In this document: piece by piece, positions 48,242 through 59,184 of the stretch
Layout of the letters: each line of letters opens with the position of its first letter
Position numbering within the stretch: position 1 is the first letter of the stretch
Source of the DNA: Bin87 sp965116565
GTDB taxonomy: Bacteria > Chloroflexota > Dehalococcoidia > Lucifugimonadales > UBA3495
Direction: 5' to 3'
Assembly: GCA_965116565.1 (NCBI GenBank)
Contig: OZ220699.1
Coordinates: forward strand, 930,001 to 994,000
Length of the DNA: 64,000 nt
The notes under the pieces: model-generated
What the model was told of the DNA's origin: nothing
The model's database searches: none
Seen by the model: the letters and a program-made list of their open reading frames with translations, nothing else
Position numbers and translations under genes: made by a program

Positions 48242-49267
48242 ATGAAATTTGGCATCATGGCAATGCCGCAACACCCGGCCAGCGATTCAGCCACGCAAAG
48301 GTTCCGCGAGACGGTGGAATTGACCCGGCTCGCGCGCGACGCGGGCTTCAGTTCGATCGCGTGCGGCCAGCATTTTCTGTCTCCGCCTTACCAGAACCTG
48401 CAGAGCATCCCCCTGCTCGCCCGGCTGGCGGCGGACTCCGGCGACATGAAACTGGTGCTGTCCATCCTGTTGCTGCCGTTGTACTCGCCAGCGGATGTTG
48501 CCGAGACTGTGGCGACGTTGGACGTAATCAGTGACGGACGCGTGGTGTTGGGCGTGGGCCTGGGCTACCGGGACGTCGAATACCAGGCATTCAACGTCGA
48601 GCGACGGCACCGGGTGGGCCGGTTCCTTGAGTCCCTGGAGCTGGTGCAGCGGTTGTGGACCGAAGAGGAAGTCACGTTCCACGGCCGGCACTTCAACCTG
48701 GACAACGCGACCTGCGCCATCCGCCCGGTGCAGGAGCCGCACCCGCCCATCTGGGTGGCGGCGAACTTCGATACGGTGGTGCGCCGGGCCGGTGAGTTGG
48801 GACTGCCCTGGTTCGTCAATCCGCACGCCACGCTGGAGACGCTGGAACGTCAAACGGCAATTTACAAGGAGGGCCTGGACGCCGGGGGCAAAGAGATGCC
48901 GCCCGAAATGCCGATCATCAAGGAAATGCACATCGCGCCCACGCACGAGGAGGCGGTCCGGAACGCCCAGCCGTACATGGAGGCCAAGTACCAGGCTTAC
49001 GCCGATTGGGGCCAGGACAAAGCGCTGCCCGGGGAAGAGGACTTCCGCATTCCATTTGATGAACTGGCCCGCGATCGATTTATCCTGGGCAGCAGCGAAG
49101 AGGTGATTCAGCAGATCGAGGACCACCACCGGAGGGTGGGAGCAAACCATTTCATGTTTCGGATCTGGTATCCGGGCATGGACGCTCGCATGGCAATGCG
49201 GGTGGTGGAACAGATGGGAGACAGCGTCATTCCCTACTTTGAAAGCCGGTACGGCGACGAGGACTGA
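48242..49267 (+). CDS. LLM class flavin/F420-dependent oxidoreductase
   Basis: 341 residues, luciferase-like monooxygenase fold: KFGIMAMPQHPASDS, LTRLARDAGFSSIACGQHFL, ETVATLDVISDGRVVLGVGL and RPVQEPHPPIWVAAN. It may act as a two-component FMN monooxygenase or with F420; sequence alone does not decide. It is the second LLM enzyme in the window and is 29 bp after tRNA-Arg. Substrate unknown. SAR202-like genomes often carry many such paralogues. Confidence 0.9.
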   Translation: MKFGIMAMPQHPASDSATQRFRETVELTRLARDAGFSSIACGQHFLSPPYQNLQSIPLLARLAADSGDMKLVLSILLLPLYSPADVAETVATLDVISDGRVVLGVGLGYRDVEYQAFNVERRHRVGRFLESLELVQRLWTEEEVTFHGRHFNLDNATCAIRPVQEPHPPIWVAANFDTVVRRAGELGLPWFVNPHATLETLERQTAIYKEGLDAGGKEMPPEMPIIKEMHIAPTHEEAVRNAQPYMEAKYQAYADWGQDKALPGEEDFRIPFDELARDRFILGSSEEVIQQIEDHHRRVGANHFMFRIWYPGMDARMAMRVVEQMGDSVIPYFESRYGDED

Positions 49268-49327
49268 CGAAATCGGGGGGTGGCCCGGAATCATCATGGC
49301 GTCAGGCGGCCGGATGGCCGGATCAAT

Positions 49328-49357
49328 TTGACACCCTTCGCCCGGTGTACCTATACT
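49328..49357 (+). promoter_or_regulatory. Promoter of yvcK-glmS
   Basis: Perfect TTGACA (49328-49333), 18-bp spacer, TATACT (49352-49357), about 80 bp before the yvcK-like start. Confidence 0.7.
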
Positions 49358-49438
49358 GCGTGAGGGTTCTGCCGGCTCGACGCAAGGTAGATAGCAAACA
49401 GATTTGGGCCGATCTAACCGGAACTCCGCCCTTCACCA

Positions 49439-50581
49439 ATGCCCAGAAAGAATATTGTCGTCGTCGGTGGCGGCACAGGGAATCACACGACTTTAAGTGG
49501 CCTGCGGGCGCTTGATTGCAACTTGACCGCTGTGGTCGCCATGACCGACAGCGGCGGCAGCAGCGGCCGTCTCCGGGACGAACTGGGCCATCTGCCACCG
49601 GGAGACCTGAGGCGATGCCTGATGGCGCTCGCCGGCGACGAAGCGTCTGCCGGGCTGATGCGGCGACTGTTCGATTACCGGTTTTCGGCGGGCGATGGCC
49701 TGAACGGGCACAGCTTCGGAAATCTCCTGCTTGCTGCCCTGACTGAGGTCACGGGCGATACCGTGACCGCCATCGAACAGGCCGGAAGGATCCTCGGAAT
49801 CCGGGGAATGGTGCTGCCGGTAACCCTTACCAAAGCGACGCTGTGCGCCCGGCTTGAGGATGGTTCGGAACTAGTAGGAGAATCCACGATAGATTTGCGC
49901 CGCGATGGCCTGGATGTGGCAATTGACTACATTTACCTGGACCCAAAGGCGTACGCATATGCCCCGGTGCTGGACGCCATAGCGCAGGCGGACGTGATAG
50001 TGCTTGGCCCAGGCGACATCTACACCAGCGTCCTGCCCAACCTGCTGGTGGAAGACGTTGCAGAAGCGATAACCGAATCCCCGGCGGTAAAGATACACGT
50101 CTGCAACCTGATGACGAAACCGAACGAAACCTCCGGGTTCCGAACCTCAAACTTCCTGGCCCTGTTGACTGAATACCTGGGAACGCGCCAACCGCTGGAT
50201 TTCCTGCTGGTCAACAACACGCCCATATCACCGCGCTTGCTGGCCCGGTACGCTGGTGAGGGGCAGCATCCGGTTTTGCTGGACGAAGCGGAATCGTTGA
50301 CGATGGTAGGACGGATCGTGCAGCGGCCGCTGCTGGCGCCCGGAGTGTTCGTGCGTCATGATCCGGCCGCGTTGGCCTCTGCCATTATGGAGATCGCGGC
50401 GGCGGCGCCCATCGCCACGCACGACGCCCCGGCGGCCCCCCTGGTTCTGGATTGCGACGATTGGAGCGGCCCCGCGTTTTCCGCAGCGCCTTACCGGGTT
50501 CTTTCGCCGGATCAGGACCATGTCCCCGGCCGCATGGACGCCACGCTCACGGTGCGGAGCGATGATCCGGACGGCGCTTAG
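49439..50581 (+). CDS. YvcK/gluconeogenesis factor family protein (CofD-like fold)
   Basis: 380 residues. IVVVGGGTGNHTTLSGLRAL, MTDSGGSSGRLRDELGHLPP, GHSFGNLLLAALTEVTGD and LGPGDIYTSVLPNLLV are diagnostic. YvcK binds UDP-sugars and influences cell-wall precursor synthesis and growth on gluconeogenic carbon; it belongs to the CofD fold but has no F420 role. glmS follows after 6 bp, an apt partner, since YvcK is linked to GlmS control in Bacillus and Listeria. The C-terminal 60 residues vary. Confidence 0.93.
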   Translation: MPRKNIVVVGGGTGNHTTLSGLRALDCNLTAVVAMTDSGGSSGRLRDELGHLPPGDLRRCLMALAGDEASAGLMRRLFDYRFSAGDGLNGHSFGNLLLAALTEVTGDTVTAIEQAGRILGIRGMVLPVTLTKATLCARLEDGSELVGESTIDLRRDGLDVAIDYIYLDPKAYAYAPVLDAIAQADVIVLGPGDIYTSVLPNLLVEDVAEAITESPAVKIHVCNLMTKPNETSGFRTSNFLALLTEYLGTRQPLDFLLVNNTPISPRLLARYAGEGQHPVLLDEAESLTMVGRIVQRPLLAPGVFVRHDPAALASAIMEIAAAAPIATHDAPAAPLVLDCDDWSGPAFSAAPYRVLSPDQDHVPGRMDATLTVRSDDPDGA

Positions 50582-50587
50582 CATCGC

Positions 50588-52447
<1,860 letters not shown>

Positions 52448-52652
52448 GGATGCTGTCCGGTTCCCGTCGGCTGGGCATATTTGCCATAGGCGGGATCGCC
52501 TAGCGGCCAACGGCTGTTGAGCCTTTTGGTGTCCGATCGGGCAGCGGTTGACTTGGTCCCACCTCCTGGTATCCGGGCATGCGCGGCGCATCATCACCGC
52601 CGCGAGGGGCGGGTTTGGCCGCCGATCCCGCCAAATCGGTTTGTGATATCGG

Positions 52653-52681
52653 TGTACACGGTCGGCCAATGGCCTTAATAT
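52653..52681 (+). promoter_or_regulatory. Possible promoter of the TreT-like gene
   Basis: TGTACA (52653-52658), 17-bp spacer, TAATAT (52676-52681), about 40 bp before the start. Weak match. The remaining 52448-52652 gap shows no gene. Confidence 0.35.
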
Positions 52682-52718
52682 ATCATCCGCGCTATTCGTA
52701 GATGGAGGCAGGGCGAGG

Positions 52719-53993
52719 TTGATTGACTTTATCGAGTATCCAACCGCAGACGCGGATCATTACCTCGAGCTGCTTGCCCCGGAGACGGCCAGCCGACTCA
52801 CCGCGATCGCAGACCAATTCCGAACCGAGAGCGTCGTCCACATCAACAGCACCGCATACGGGGGCGGCGTAGCGGAAATCCTCCACTCCCTGGTGCCGCT
52901 CAGCAACGCTCTCGGGATCAACACGCAGCGGGCGGTGATCACTCCGAATAACCCTCGTTTTTTCGACGTTACGAAACGCATACACAATATGCTGCAGGGA
53001 GCCGAGGGTGAGCTCTCCGACGAAGAGCTGGACATCTACTACGACTGCCTGGACGAAATAGCAGCGGACGTCAAAGAGATTGACCTGACCGCGGACGTTT
53101 GGTTTTTCCACGATCCGCAGTTGCTGCCTCTGGGTCGCCTGTTGGACCGGGTAACCGCGGGGACCAAATTGTGGGTGGTGCATATTGACCTGACCGCCCC
53201 GAACCCGTGGTTGATGGATCGTCTCATGCCGCTTACCAGGGCATACGACGTGATGGTGTGCTCGCTGGACGACTACGCCCCGGCTGACGCGCCGCTCGAC
53301 ACCGGCATATTCATCGCTCCGCCGGCGATAGATCCGTTTGCGCCCAAGAACTGCGAGATGCCACGACACAAGGCTGCGGACATCGCCAGGGCGCTCGGCA
53401 TCGATGTATCGCGTCCGTTGGTCACCCAGGTCTCCCGGTTCGATTTCTGGAAAGATCCCTGGGGAGTCATAGACGCGTACCGCCTGGCCAAGAAAACGCA
53501 TCCTGATCTGCAACTGGCTCTGTTGGGTTTGAGCCAGGCGAATGACGACCCTGAGGGTGAACAGGTGCTGAGGTCGGTGAATGAGCACGCTGACGGCGAC
53601 CCCGACATCCACATGTTCTTCTCGCCCTGTAACCTGCCGGCCACGAATGACGAGATCGTAAACGCGCTGCAAACCCATTCACGGGTCCTGGTCCAGAAAT
53701 CTACCCGAGAGGGGTTCGGTCTGACAGTCTCGGAAGGCATGTGGAAGGGGAAACCTCTGATCGGCGGGAACGTAGGCGGCATACGCCTGCAGATCGTTGA
53801 TGGAGAGTCGGGATACCTGGTCGAAAACGCGATACAGGCCGGCGAGCGGATCGCGCAGTTGCTTGGCGATGAGCAGTTGTGCGCGAAGATCGGTCGCAAC
53901 GCCAGGGACCGCGTGCGCCAACGGTTCCTGATGCCCAGGCTGCTCAACGACTACATGAAGGCCGCGCAACACGCGCGTTCCGGCGCGTGCTAA
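52719..53993 (+). CDS. Glycosyltransferase family 4, trehalose synthase (TreT)-like
   Basis: 424 residues from a TTG with GGAGG 10 nt upstream. HINSTAYGGGVAEILHSLVP at the N-terminus and LVQKSTREGFGLTVSEGMWK near the donor site match the TreT trehalose glycosyltransferring synthase group, which makes trehalose from an NDP-glucose and glucose. Family homologues also include glucosylglycerate-type enzymes, so trehalose is inferred. First gene of a plus-strand run to 59.2 kb. Confidence 0.85.
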   Translation: MIDFIEYPTADADHYLELLAPETASRLTAIADQFRTESVVHINSTAYGGGVAEILHSLVPLSNALGINTQRAVITPNNPRFFDVTKRIHNMLQGAEGELSDEELDIYYDCLDEIAADVKEIDLTADVWFFHDPQLLPLGRLLDRVTAGTKLWVVHIDLTAPNPWLMDRLMPLTRAYDVMVCSLDDYAPADAPLDTGIFIAPPAIDPFAPKNCEMPRHKAADIARALGIDVSRPLVTQVSRFDFWKDPWGVIDAYRLAKKTHPDLQLALLGLSQANDDPEGEQVLRSVNEHADGDPDIHMFFSPCNLPATNDEIVNALQTHSRVLVQKSTREGFGLTVSEGMWKGKPLIGGNVGGIRLQIVDGESGYLVENAIQAGERIAQLLGDEQLCAKIGRNARDRVRQRFLMPRLLNDYMKAAQHARSGAC

Positions 53994-54009
53994 AGGAGAT
54001 TCCCGAGAC

Positions 54010-55113
54010 ATGCCGCCCACGACAATACTGGTGATGATCGACGGGCTTGACCCCGAATACCTGGAGGTTTGCCCGGCGCCCAACTTGCAGCGCTTCGCGC
54101 GCGACGGTTTTCACGTGACCGCCGGCGGCATGATGCCCAGCGTGACCAACGTGAACAACACGTCGATGGTGACCGGGCATTATCCGGCGCAGCACGGCAT
54201 TGTCTCCAACTACTGGCTCGACCGCAGGCAGGGCATCGAGCAGTATGTGGAGTCCGGTGAGTTCATACGTTCGGACACCATTTTCGACCGTTGCCGACGC
54301 AACGGTGGACGTTCGATGCTGGCGGCCTCCAAGGACAAGCTGCGCCGGTTGCTGGGTGGCGGAACCGACCTGGCCTTCTCGTCGGAGCAGCCCACCGAGC
54401 GGGCGGTTGCTGTGGCGGGTGAGCCTCCCCACGTTTACTCTGCCGATGTGAACGGCTGGACCATCGAGGCTGCACGGCGTGCGTTGCTGGACGAGCACTA
54501 TGACCTGGCATTCATCGCCACCACCGATTACGCCATGCATATGCACGGCCCAGGTCATCCGGAGTCGGCGAGGCATCTGGAGATCCTGGATCGAGGGCTG
54601 GGGCGCTTGTACGACGAAGTACCGGACGTTCAGATTCTGATCACCGCCGACCATGGCATGTCGGACAAGCGCAGGATGCTCCACCTGCCGGCGATATTGG
54701 CGCGACATAACATCCGTGCGCAGGCCGTTCCCGTGATCAAGGACCAATACGTGGTGCATCACTCCAACCTGGGAGGCTGCATCTATGTGCATCTGGAAGA
54801 TCCGTCCGCAATGGAGGATGCGATTGGCGTCCTGCGAGGGACCTCCGGGGTGGAAGGAGTCTTCGCTCGTGAGGATGCGGCGGCGCATTTTTCGCTGATG
54901 GAGGAACGGATCGGGGACATATTGGTGACCGCCGATGAGGACGTAGTCTTTGGCGACCCGGCGGAGGTGTCGCTGCCGCCCGGGCTGCGGTCCCACGGTT
55001 CGGCGCATGAAACGCAGGTGCCGATAATCGGGTACGGTGGGGATTTTGGCGGTTTTGAATTCCGGGAGAACCGGGACCTGGGCCGATACGTCAGCCAGCG
55101 AGTGCTGACCTGA
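54010..55113 (+). CDS. Alkaline phosphatase superfamily phosphodiesterase, phosphonoacetate hydrolase-like
   Basis: 367 residues. Metal and nucleophile motifs: VMIDGLDPEYLEVC, then GMMPSVTNVNNTSMVTGHYP with the nucleophile Thr in TNVNN, FIATTDYAMHMHGPGH and ITADHGMSDK. This set matches phosphonoacetate hydrolase (PhnA) and related nucleotide pyrophosphatase enzymes. C-P bond cleavage of phosphonoacetate is plausible but not proven. Sixteen bp after the TreT-like gene, 26 bp before thrB. Confidence 0.85.
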   Translation: MPPTTILVMIDGLDPEYLEVCPAPNLQRFARDGFHVTAGGMMPSVTNVNNTSMVTGHYPAQHGIVSNYWLDRRQGIEQYVESGEFIRSDTIFDRCRRNGGRSMLAASKDKLRRLLGGGTDLAFSSEQPTERAVAVAGEPPHVYSADVNGWTIEAARRALLDEHYDLAFIATTDYAMHMHGPGHPESARHLEILDRGLGRLYDEVPDVQILITADHGMSDKRRMLHLPAILARHNIRAQAVPVIKDQYVVHHSNLGGCIYVHLEDPSAMEDAIGVLRGTSGVEGVFAREDAAAHFSLMEERIGDILVTADEDVVFGDPAEVSLPPGLRSHGSAHETQVPIIGYGGDFGGFEFRENRDLGRYVSQRVLT

Positions 55114-55139
55114 AAATATCTGGTCGAACGGAGAAGGTC

Positions 55140-56060
55140 TTGCCAACTGTAGAAGTACGCGCCCCCGCGACGACAGCCAATCTGGGCCCGGGCTACGATT
55201 GCCTGGGCATGGCGTTGGACCTGTGGAACCTGATCACGGTGACGACGACAGAGGACGGCTCTGAGCCCGTGGTGGAGGTGGTCGGTGAGGGCGACGGGGA
55301 GTTGGCGACCGACAGGGAGAACCTGACCTACAAGGCGATGGCTTTCCTGTACGGGGAAGCCGACGAGGATATGCCACCGGTCCGGATGCGCTGCGTCAAC
55401 ACGATTCCGCTCAGCCGCGGGCTGGGAAGCAGTGCGGCCGCGATTGCCGGCGGGCTGGTGGCGGCGAACGCGTTGCTGGGCGATCCTTTCACGGCCAACG
55501 ACCTGCTGGAGATGGCCGCAACCATTGAGGGCCATCCAGACAACGTGGCGGCGGCGGTCCACGGGGGACTGCAATTGGTGGTCATGGACGACCAGCAGCT
55601 TTACACCGCGTCCATCGATGTTCCCGACGACCTGCAGGCGGTATTGTTCGTGCCGGACCGCCGGATCGCGACCGCCGACGCGCGGAGGGTGTTGCCCGCC
55701 GAAGTGTCCGTGGCGGACGCGGTGTACAATATGAGCCGCGCCGCGCTTTTGGTGGCGGGAATGCAATCCAACCACCCGGAATACCTGGGCATCGCCACGC
55801 AGGACAGGCTGCACCAACCATATCGCCAGGCCATATTTCCACCGATGAAAGTGATATTTGAGGCGGCGCGGAACGCCGGTGCGCTGGGCGTGTTCCTCTC
55901 GGGAAGCGGCAGCACGATTTTGGCCCTCGCTCGAGATCGCTCCATGACTGTGGCGTACGAAATGTTCGACGCGGCGCGACTGGCCGGGGTGGAAGGCCGT
56001 GTTGAGATCACGCGCCCGACGAGCCAGGGCGCGCACGTCCGGTCGATGGACGGGTCGTAG
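55140..56060 (+). CDS. thrB: Homoserine kinase
   Basis: 306 residues from a TTG preceded by GGAGAAGG. GHMP kinase that phosphorylates homoserine for threonine. VRAPATTANLGPGYDCLGMA opens the protein and the ATP loop is PLSRGLGSSAAAIAGGL; LSGSGSTILAL is the C-terminal motif. Aspartokinase follows after 4 bp, so both act in the aspartate-family pathway. Confidence 0.94.
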   Translation: MPTVEVRAPATTANLGPGYDCLGMALDLWNLITVTTTEDGSEPVVEVVGEGDGELATDRENLTYKAMAFLYGEADEDMPPVRMRCVNTIPLSRGLGSSAAAIAGGLVAANALLGDPFTANDLLEMAATIEGHPDNVAAAVHGGLQLVVMDDQQLYTASIDVPDDLQAVLFVPDRRIATADARRVLPAEVSVADAVYNMSRAALLVAGMQSNHPEYLGIATQDRLHQPYRQAIFPPMKVIFEAARNAGALGVFLSGSGSTILALARDRSMTVAYEMFDAARLAGVEGRVEITRPTSQGAHVRSMDGS

Positions 56061-56064
56061 CGAA

Positions 56065-57291
56065 ATGTCCCTGTTTGTTCACAAATACGGCGGAAGCTCG
56101 GTTGCCGACGCGGGGAAAATAGTCAACGTCGCGAAACGCATAGCCGGGGTTTATGAGCAGGGCCACCAGGTGGTCACCGTGGTGTCTGCCATGGGGGATA
56201 CCACCGACGAATTGATAGACCTGGCCCGCACCGTGTCGGATGAGCCCGACCCCAGAGAGCTGGATCTGCTCCTGTCCACAGGGGAACTGGTGTCGATCAC
56301 GCTGCTGTCGATGGCGCTCCGGAACCTGGGCTACGATGCAATCAGCCTGAGCGGGCCGCAGGCGGGAATCAGGACGGACAACGCCTACGGGCGGGCGAGG
56401 ATCAGCGAGGTGGACCCGGCGCGATTGCAGCACGAACTGTCCAAAGGGCGCCTGGTGATAGTCGCCGGCTTTCAGGGCCTGACCCCCGACGAGGACATCA
56501 CCACGCTGGGGCGCGGCGGATCCGACACTACCGCCGTGGCGTTGGCGGCCGCCCTGCACGCGAACCGGTGCGATATTTACACCGACGTGGAAGGCATCTA
56601 CACCGCCGATCCCCGGGTGGTGAGCAAAGCGGCGAAGCTTGCCGAGGTCAGCTACGACGAAATGCTGGAACTGGCGGCGGCCGGGGCCAAGATGCACCCG
56701 CGTTCCATAGAGCTGGGAGCGGTGTACAAGGTGCCGATTTACGTGGCGTCGAGTTTCACCAACGCACCCGGCACGCTGATTCACGAACCATCGGACGACT
56801 CGAACATGGAAGACCGCATCAAAGTAACCGGAATCGCCTATCAGACCAACGTGGCCAAAGTGACCGTTTGCGGCGTGGCAGACAAGCCGGGCGTCGCCGC
56901 GGCGCTTTTCGAGCCCCTGGCTGCCTCGGGAATCAACGTGGACACCATTGTTCAGAATACCAGCGCAGACCGGACCACGACCGACATCAGTTTCACCGTC
57001 ACCAGCGACGATCTGCCGCAGGCGTTGCGTCAGATGGCCGCGGCGCAACCCGGACTGGGAGCGGCCCAGGTGATCAGCGACAGTTCGCTGGCTTCGGTCA
57101 GCGTGGTTGGATCGGGCATGCAGAACACCCCGGGCTACGCCTCCAGGATGTTCCGGATTCTCGCCGACGGCGGAATCAACATCGACATGATCACCACGTC
57201 TGAAATCCGCATATCGTGCATCATCGACCGGGGTCAGGCGCACGAGGCGGTCCGTCTCCTGCATCGTGGGTTCGAACTCGACGAGGGATAG
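56065..57291 (+). CDS. lysC: Aspartokinase
   Basis: 408 residues from the ATG at 56065. Catalyses the first step of Lys/Thr/Met synthesis. LFVHKYGGSSVADAGKIVNV, GFQGLTPDEDITTLGRGGSD and TDVEGIYTADPRVV define the kinase domain; two C-terminal ACT domains (about 265-408), with ITTSEIRISCIID, would bind feedback inhibitors. Single-length form of the Bacillus/actinobacterial type. Confidence 0.96.
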   Translation: MSLFVHKYGGSSVADAGKIVNVAKRIAGVYEQGHQVVTVVSAMGDTTDELIDLARTVSDEPDPRELDLLLSTGELVSITLLSMALRNLGYDAISLSGPQAGIRTDNAYGRARISEVDPARLQHELSKGRLVIVAGFQGLTPDEDITTLGRGGSDTTAVALAAALHANRCDIYTDVEGIYTADPRVVSKAAKLAEVSYDEMLELAAAGAKMHPRSIELGAVYKVPIYVASSFTNAPGTLIHEPSDDSNMEDRIKVTGIAYQTNVAKVTVCGVADKPGVAAALFEPLAASGINVDTIVQNTSADRTTTDISFTVTSDDLPQALRQMAAAQPGLGAAQVISDSSLASVSVVGSGMQNTPGYASRMFRILADGGINIDMITTSEIRISCIIDRGQAHEAVRLLHRGFELDEG

Positions 57292-57311
57292 CCGAAACGT
57301 GGCCGGCAGCG

Positions 57312-58034
57312 ATGTCTTCCTGTTACCTGTCGGTGGTGATTCCGGCCTATAACGAAGCGCGTCGGCTTCCCGAGACCCTGGCGACGATACACGCGTACCT
57401 GAGCGGACGTCCGTATACCTGGGAGGTAATCGTAGCCGACGACGGCAGCGAGGACGGCACCGCGGCGATAGTCGAGGAATTCGGGCGCTCGCATCCGGAG
57501 TTCCGGGTGTATTCGTTCCCGCATCTGGGCAAGGGTGCGGCGGTGAAACAGGGGATGCTGTTGGCGGGCGGAGAGTATCGATTCCTTTGCGACGCCGACC
57601 TGTCGATGCCCATCGAATTGCTGGGTCGCCTGCTGCCGCCCGACGCGCCGAACGCCGACATAGTGATCGGGTCGCGGGAGTCCGCCGGGGCGCGGCGTAT
57701 AGGGGAGCCGCGCGGTCGGTGGCTGATGGGGCGGGTGTTCAATGCGTTTACACGCCTGTTGGCGACCCCCGGGATCAAGGATACGCAGTGCGGTTTCAAG
57801 ATTTTCAGGAAAGAGGCGGCGGGAGCGCTGTTTCCATTGCAGACGCTGGACGGATTCGCGTTTGATGCGGAGATACTGTTCCTGGCCCGCAAGCGTGGGT
57901 TCACGGCGGCCGAGGTTGGCATCGACTGGCATTACCGTGCCGAAAGCAAGGTGCGGCCGTTTCGTGACGGTTGGCGCACGTTGCGGGATCTGGCGCTGAT
58001 CAGGTGGCGATGGTTCACCGGGCGATACGAGTAG
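57312..58034 (+). CDS. Family 2 glycosyltransferase, dolichyl/polyprenyl-phosphate glucosyltransferase-like
   Basis: 240 residues from the ATG at 57312. VVIPAYNEARRLPETL, VIVADDGSEDGTAAIVEEFG, FPHLGKGAAVKQGML, LCDADLSMPIELLGRLL and TQCGFKIFRKEAAGALF are typical of Alg5-like GT2 enzymes that load a sugar on a lipid carrier. No membrane helix is evident. Starts 20 bp after lysC. The acceptor is unknown. Confidence 0.9.
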   Translation: MSSCYLSVVIPAYNEARRLPETLATIHAYLSGRPYTWEVIVADDGSEDGTAAIVEEFGRSHPEFRVYSFPHLGKGAAVKQGMLLAGGEYRFLCDADLSMPIELLGRLLPPDAPNADIVIGSRESAGARRIGEPRGRWLMGRVFNAFTRLLATPGIKDTQCGFKIFRKEAAGALFPLQTLDGFAFDAEILFLARKRGFTAAEVGIDWHYRAESKVRPFRDGWRTLRDLALIRWRWFTGRYE

Positions 58035-58198
58035 CGGTCCGGTCCGGCGTTCACCGGGATCGCTCCAGCCGATTATCAGGAATTTGTAAAAACCCGTCGA
58101 TCTTTTAGTTGGCCTCCGCGACCGAGTCTGTGTAAACCTAGCGGCCCAGGATTTGGGCAATAACTGATACACGTCATAACGGATTGAGAGGACTGGCC

Positions 58199-59167
58199 AT
58201 GATAGCGCACGAAACGATGAGCTCTGGCCCCAACACGGGCAGGGGAACGATGACGGCAAATCGATTCCGGATCAATCTTGGTAAAGACGCGGTCAAACTG
58301 GCACTCGACGGAGAGTGGGCCAGGGCGGCCGAGCTCAACCGTGCGATTCTTGAGCTCTACGCCGACGATTGCGAGGCCGCGAACCGTTTGGCAAAGGCCC
58401 TGATGGAGTTGGGCGACTACCCCGCAGCGCGAACCGTGCTGGTCGACCTGCTGTCCAGGCGCCCAGACAACAACATTGCCCGAAAAAACCTGGCCCGGCT
58501 TGAGACATTGGAATCCGCCGGAGCGCCGCGCCCGGCGTCATCCGCTCACGTCGCCGGATTGTCGCCGCTGTTCATAGAAGAGGGAGGCAAATCGTGCACG
58601 ACCACGCTGCGGCTGGCCGGCGACGGATCAGACCGGGCGGTTGTCGTGGCGGGGGACACGGTCACGCTTTCCATTTCCGGCGACGCTGTGGCCGTAAATT
58701 CCGCAGACGGACAGCAGTTGGGAGTGGTTGAACCCCGATTATCGCGTCGGCTGCGCAAGCTCATGGCCGGCGGCAACCAGTACGGCGCCGCGGTGGTGAG
58801 CATCAATCAGGACGCCTTGTCCGTGGTCATACGAGAGACGCAGCAACACCCGTCGCTGCGCAACGTGGTGTCGTTCCCGCCGCTCCGCCGCGGCCACGGC
58901 AGTCCGGCCCGGTCGGGTCCCGATTCCGTGAACGAGGAAATTGCGGAGGACGCCGAAGTTTCGGAGGCGGTCATCGACGCCAATGCGGAGTCCGAATCGG
59001 ACGCAGAGCGGGAAGATGCCCTGCCGACGTTGGGCGCCGATGACATCGACGAGGACGACGCGGACGATTCCGCGGTTGGGGTGCCTGTGTTGGACACCGA
59101 CGATGTTGACGACGACCCGATCCGGGAGATCGTGCGGCCGCAAGCAGAAGAGGACGACTGGGAGTAG
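58199..59167 (+). CDS. TPR protein with acidic C-terminal tail, unknown function
   Basis: 322 residues from the ATG at 58199 (AGAGGA 8 nt upstream). Residues 20-100 are TPR-like (EWARAAELNRAILELYADDC, LMELGDYPAARTVLVDLLSR). A conserved-looking beta-rich middle (about 120-225) includes SCTTTLRLAGDGSDRAVVVA. The last 100 residues are strongly acidic (EREDALPTLGADDIDEDDAD) and likely disordered. No signal peptide. Chaperone- or scaffold-like role is a guess. Its tail length could vary. Confidence 0.7.
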   Translation: MIAHETMSSGPNTGRGTMTANRFRINLGKDAVKLALDGEWARAAELNRAILELYADDCEAANRLAKALMELGDYPAARTVLVDLLSRRPDNNIARKNLARLETLESAGAPRPASSAHVAGLSPLFIEEGGKSCTTTLRLAGDGSDRAVVVAGDTVTLSISGDAVAVNSADGQQLGVVEPRLSRRLRKLMAGGNQYGAAVVSINQDALSVVIRETQQHPSLRNVVSFPPLRRGHGSPARSGPDSVNEEIAEDAEVSEAVIDANAESESDAEREDALPTLGADDIDEDDADDSAVGVPVLDTDDVDDDPIREIVRPQAEEDDWE

Positions 59168-59184
59168 CGCCCGTATGCCCGGAT

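Noticed and set aside
49439..50581. Second CofD
   Set aside because: It shares the CofD fold but its GGGTGNHTTLSG and SGGSSGRLRDE motifs are those of YvcK.
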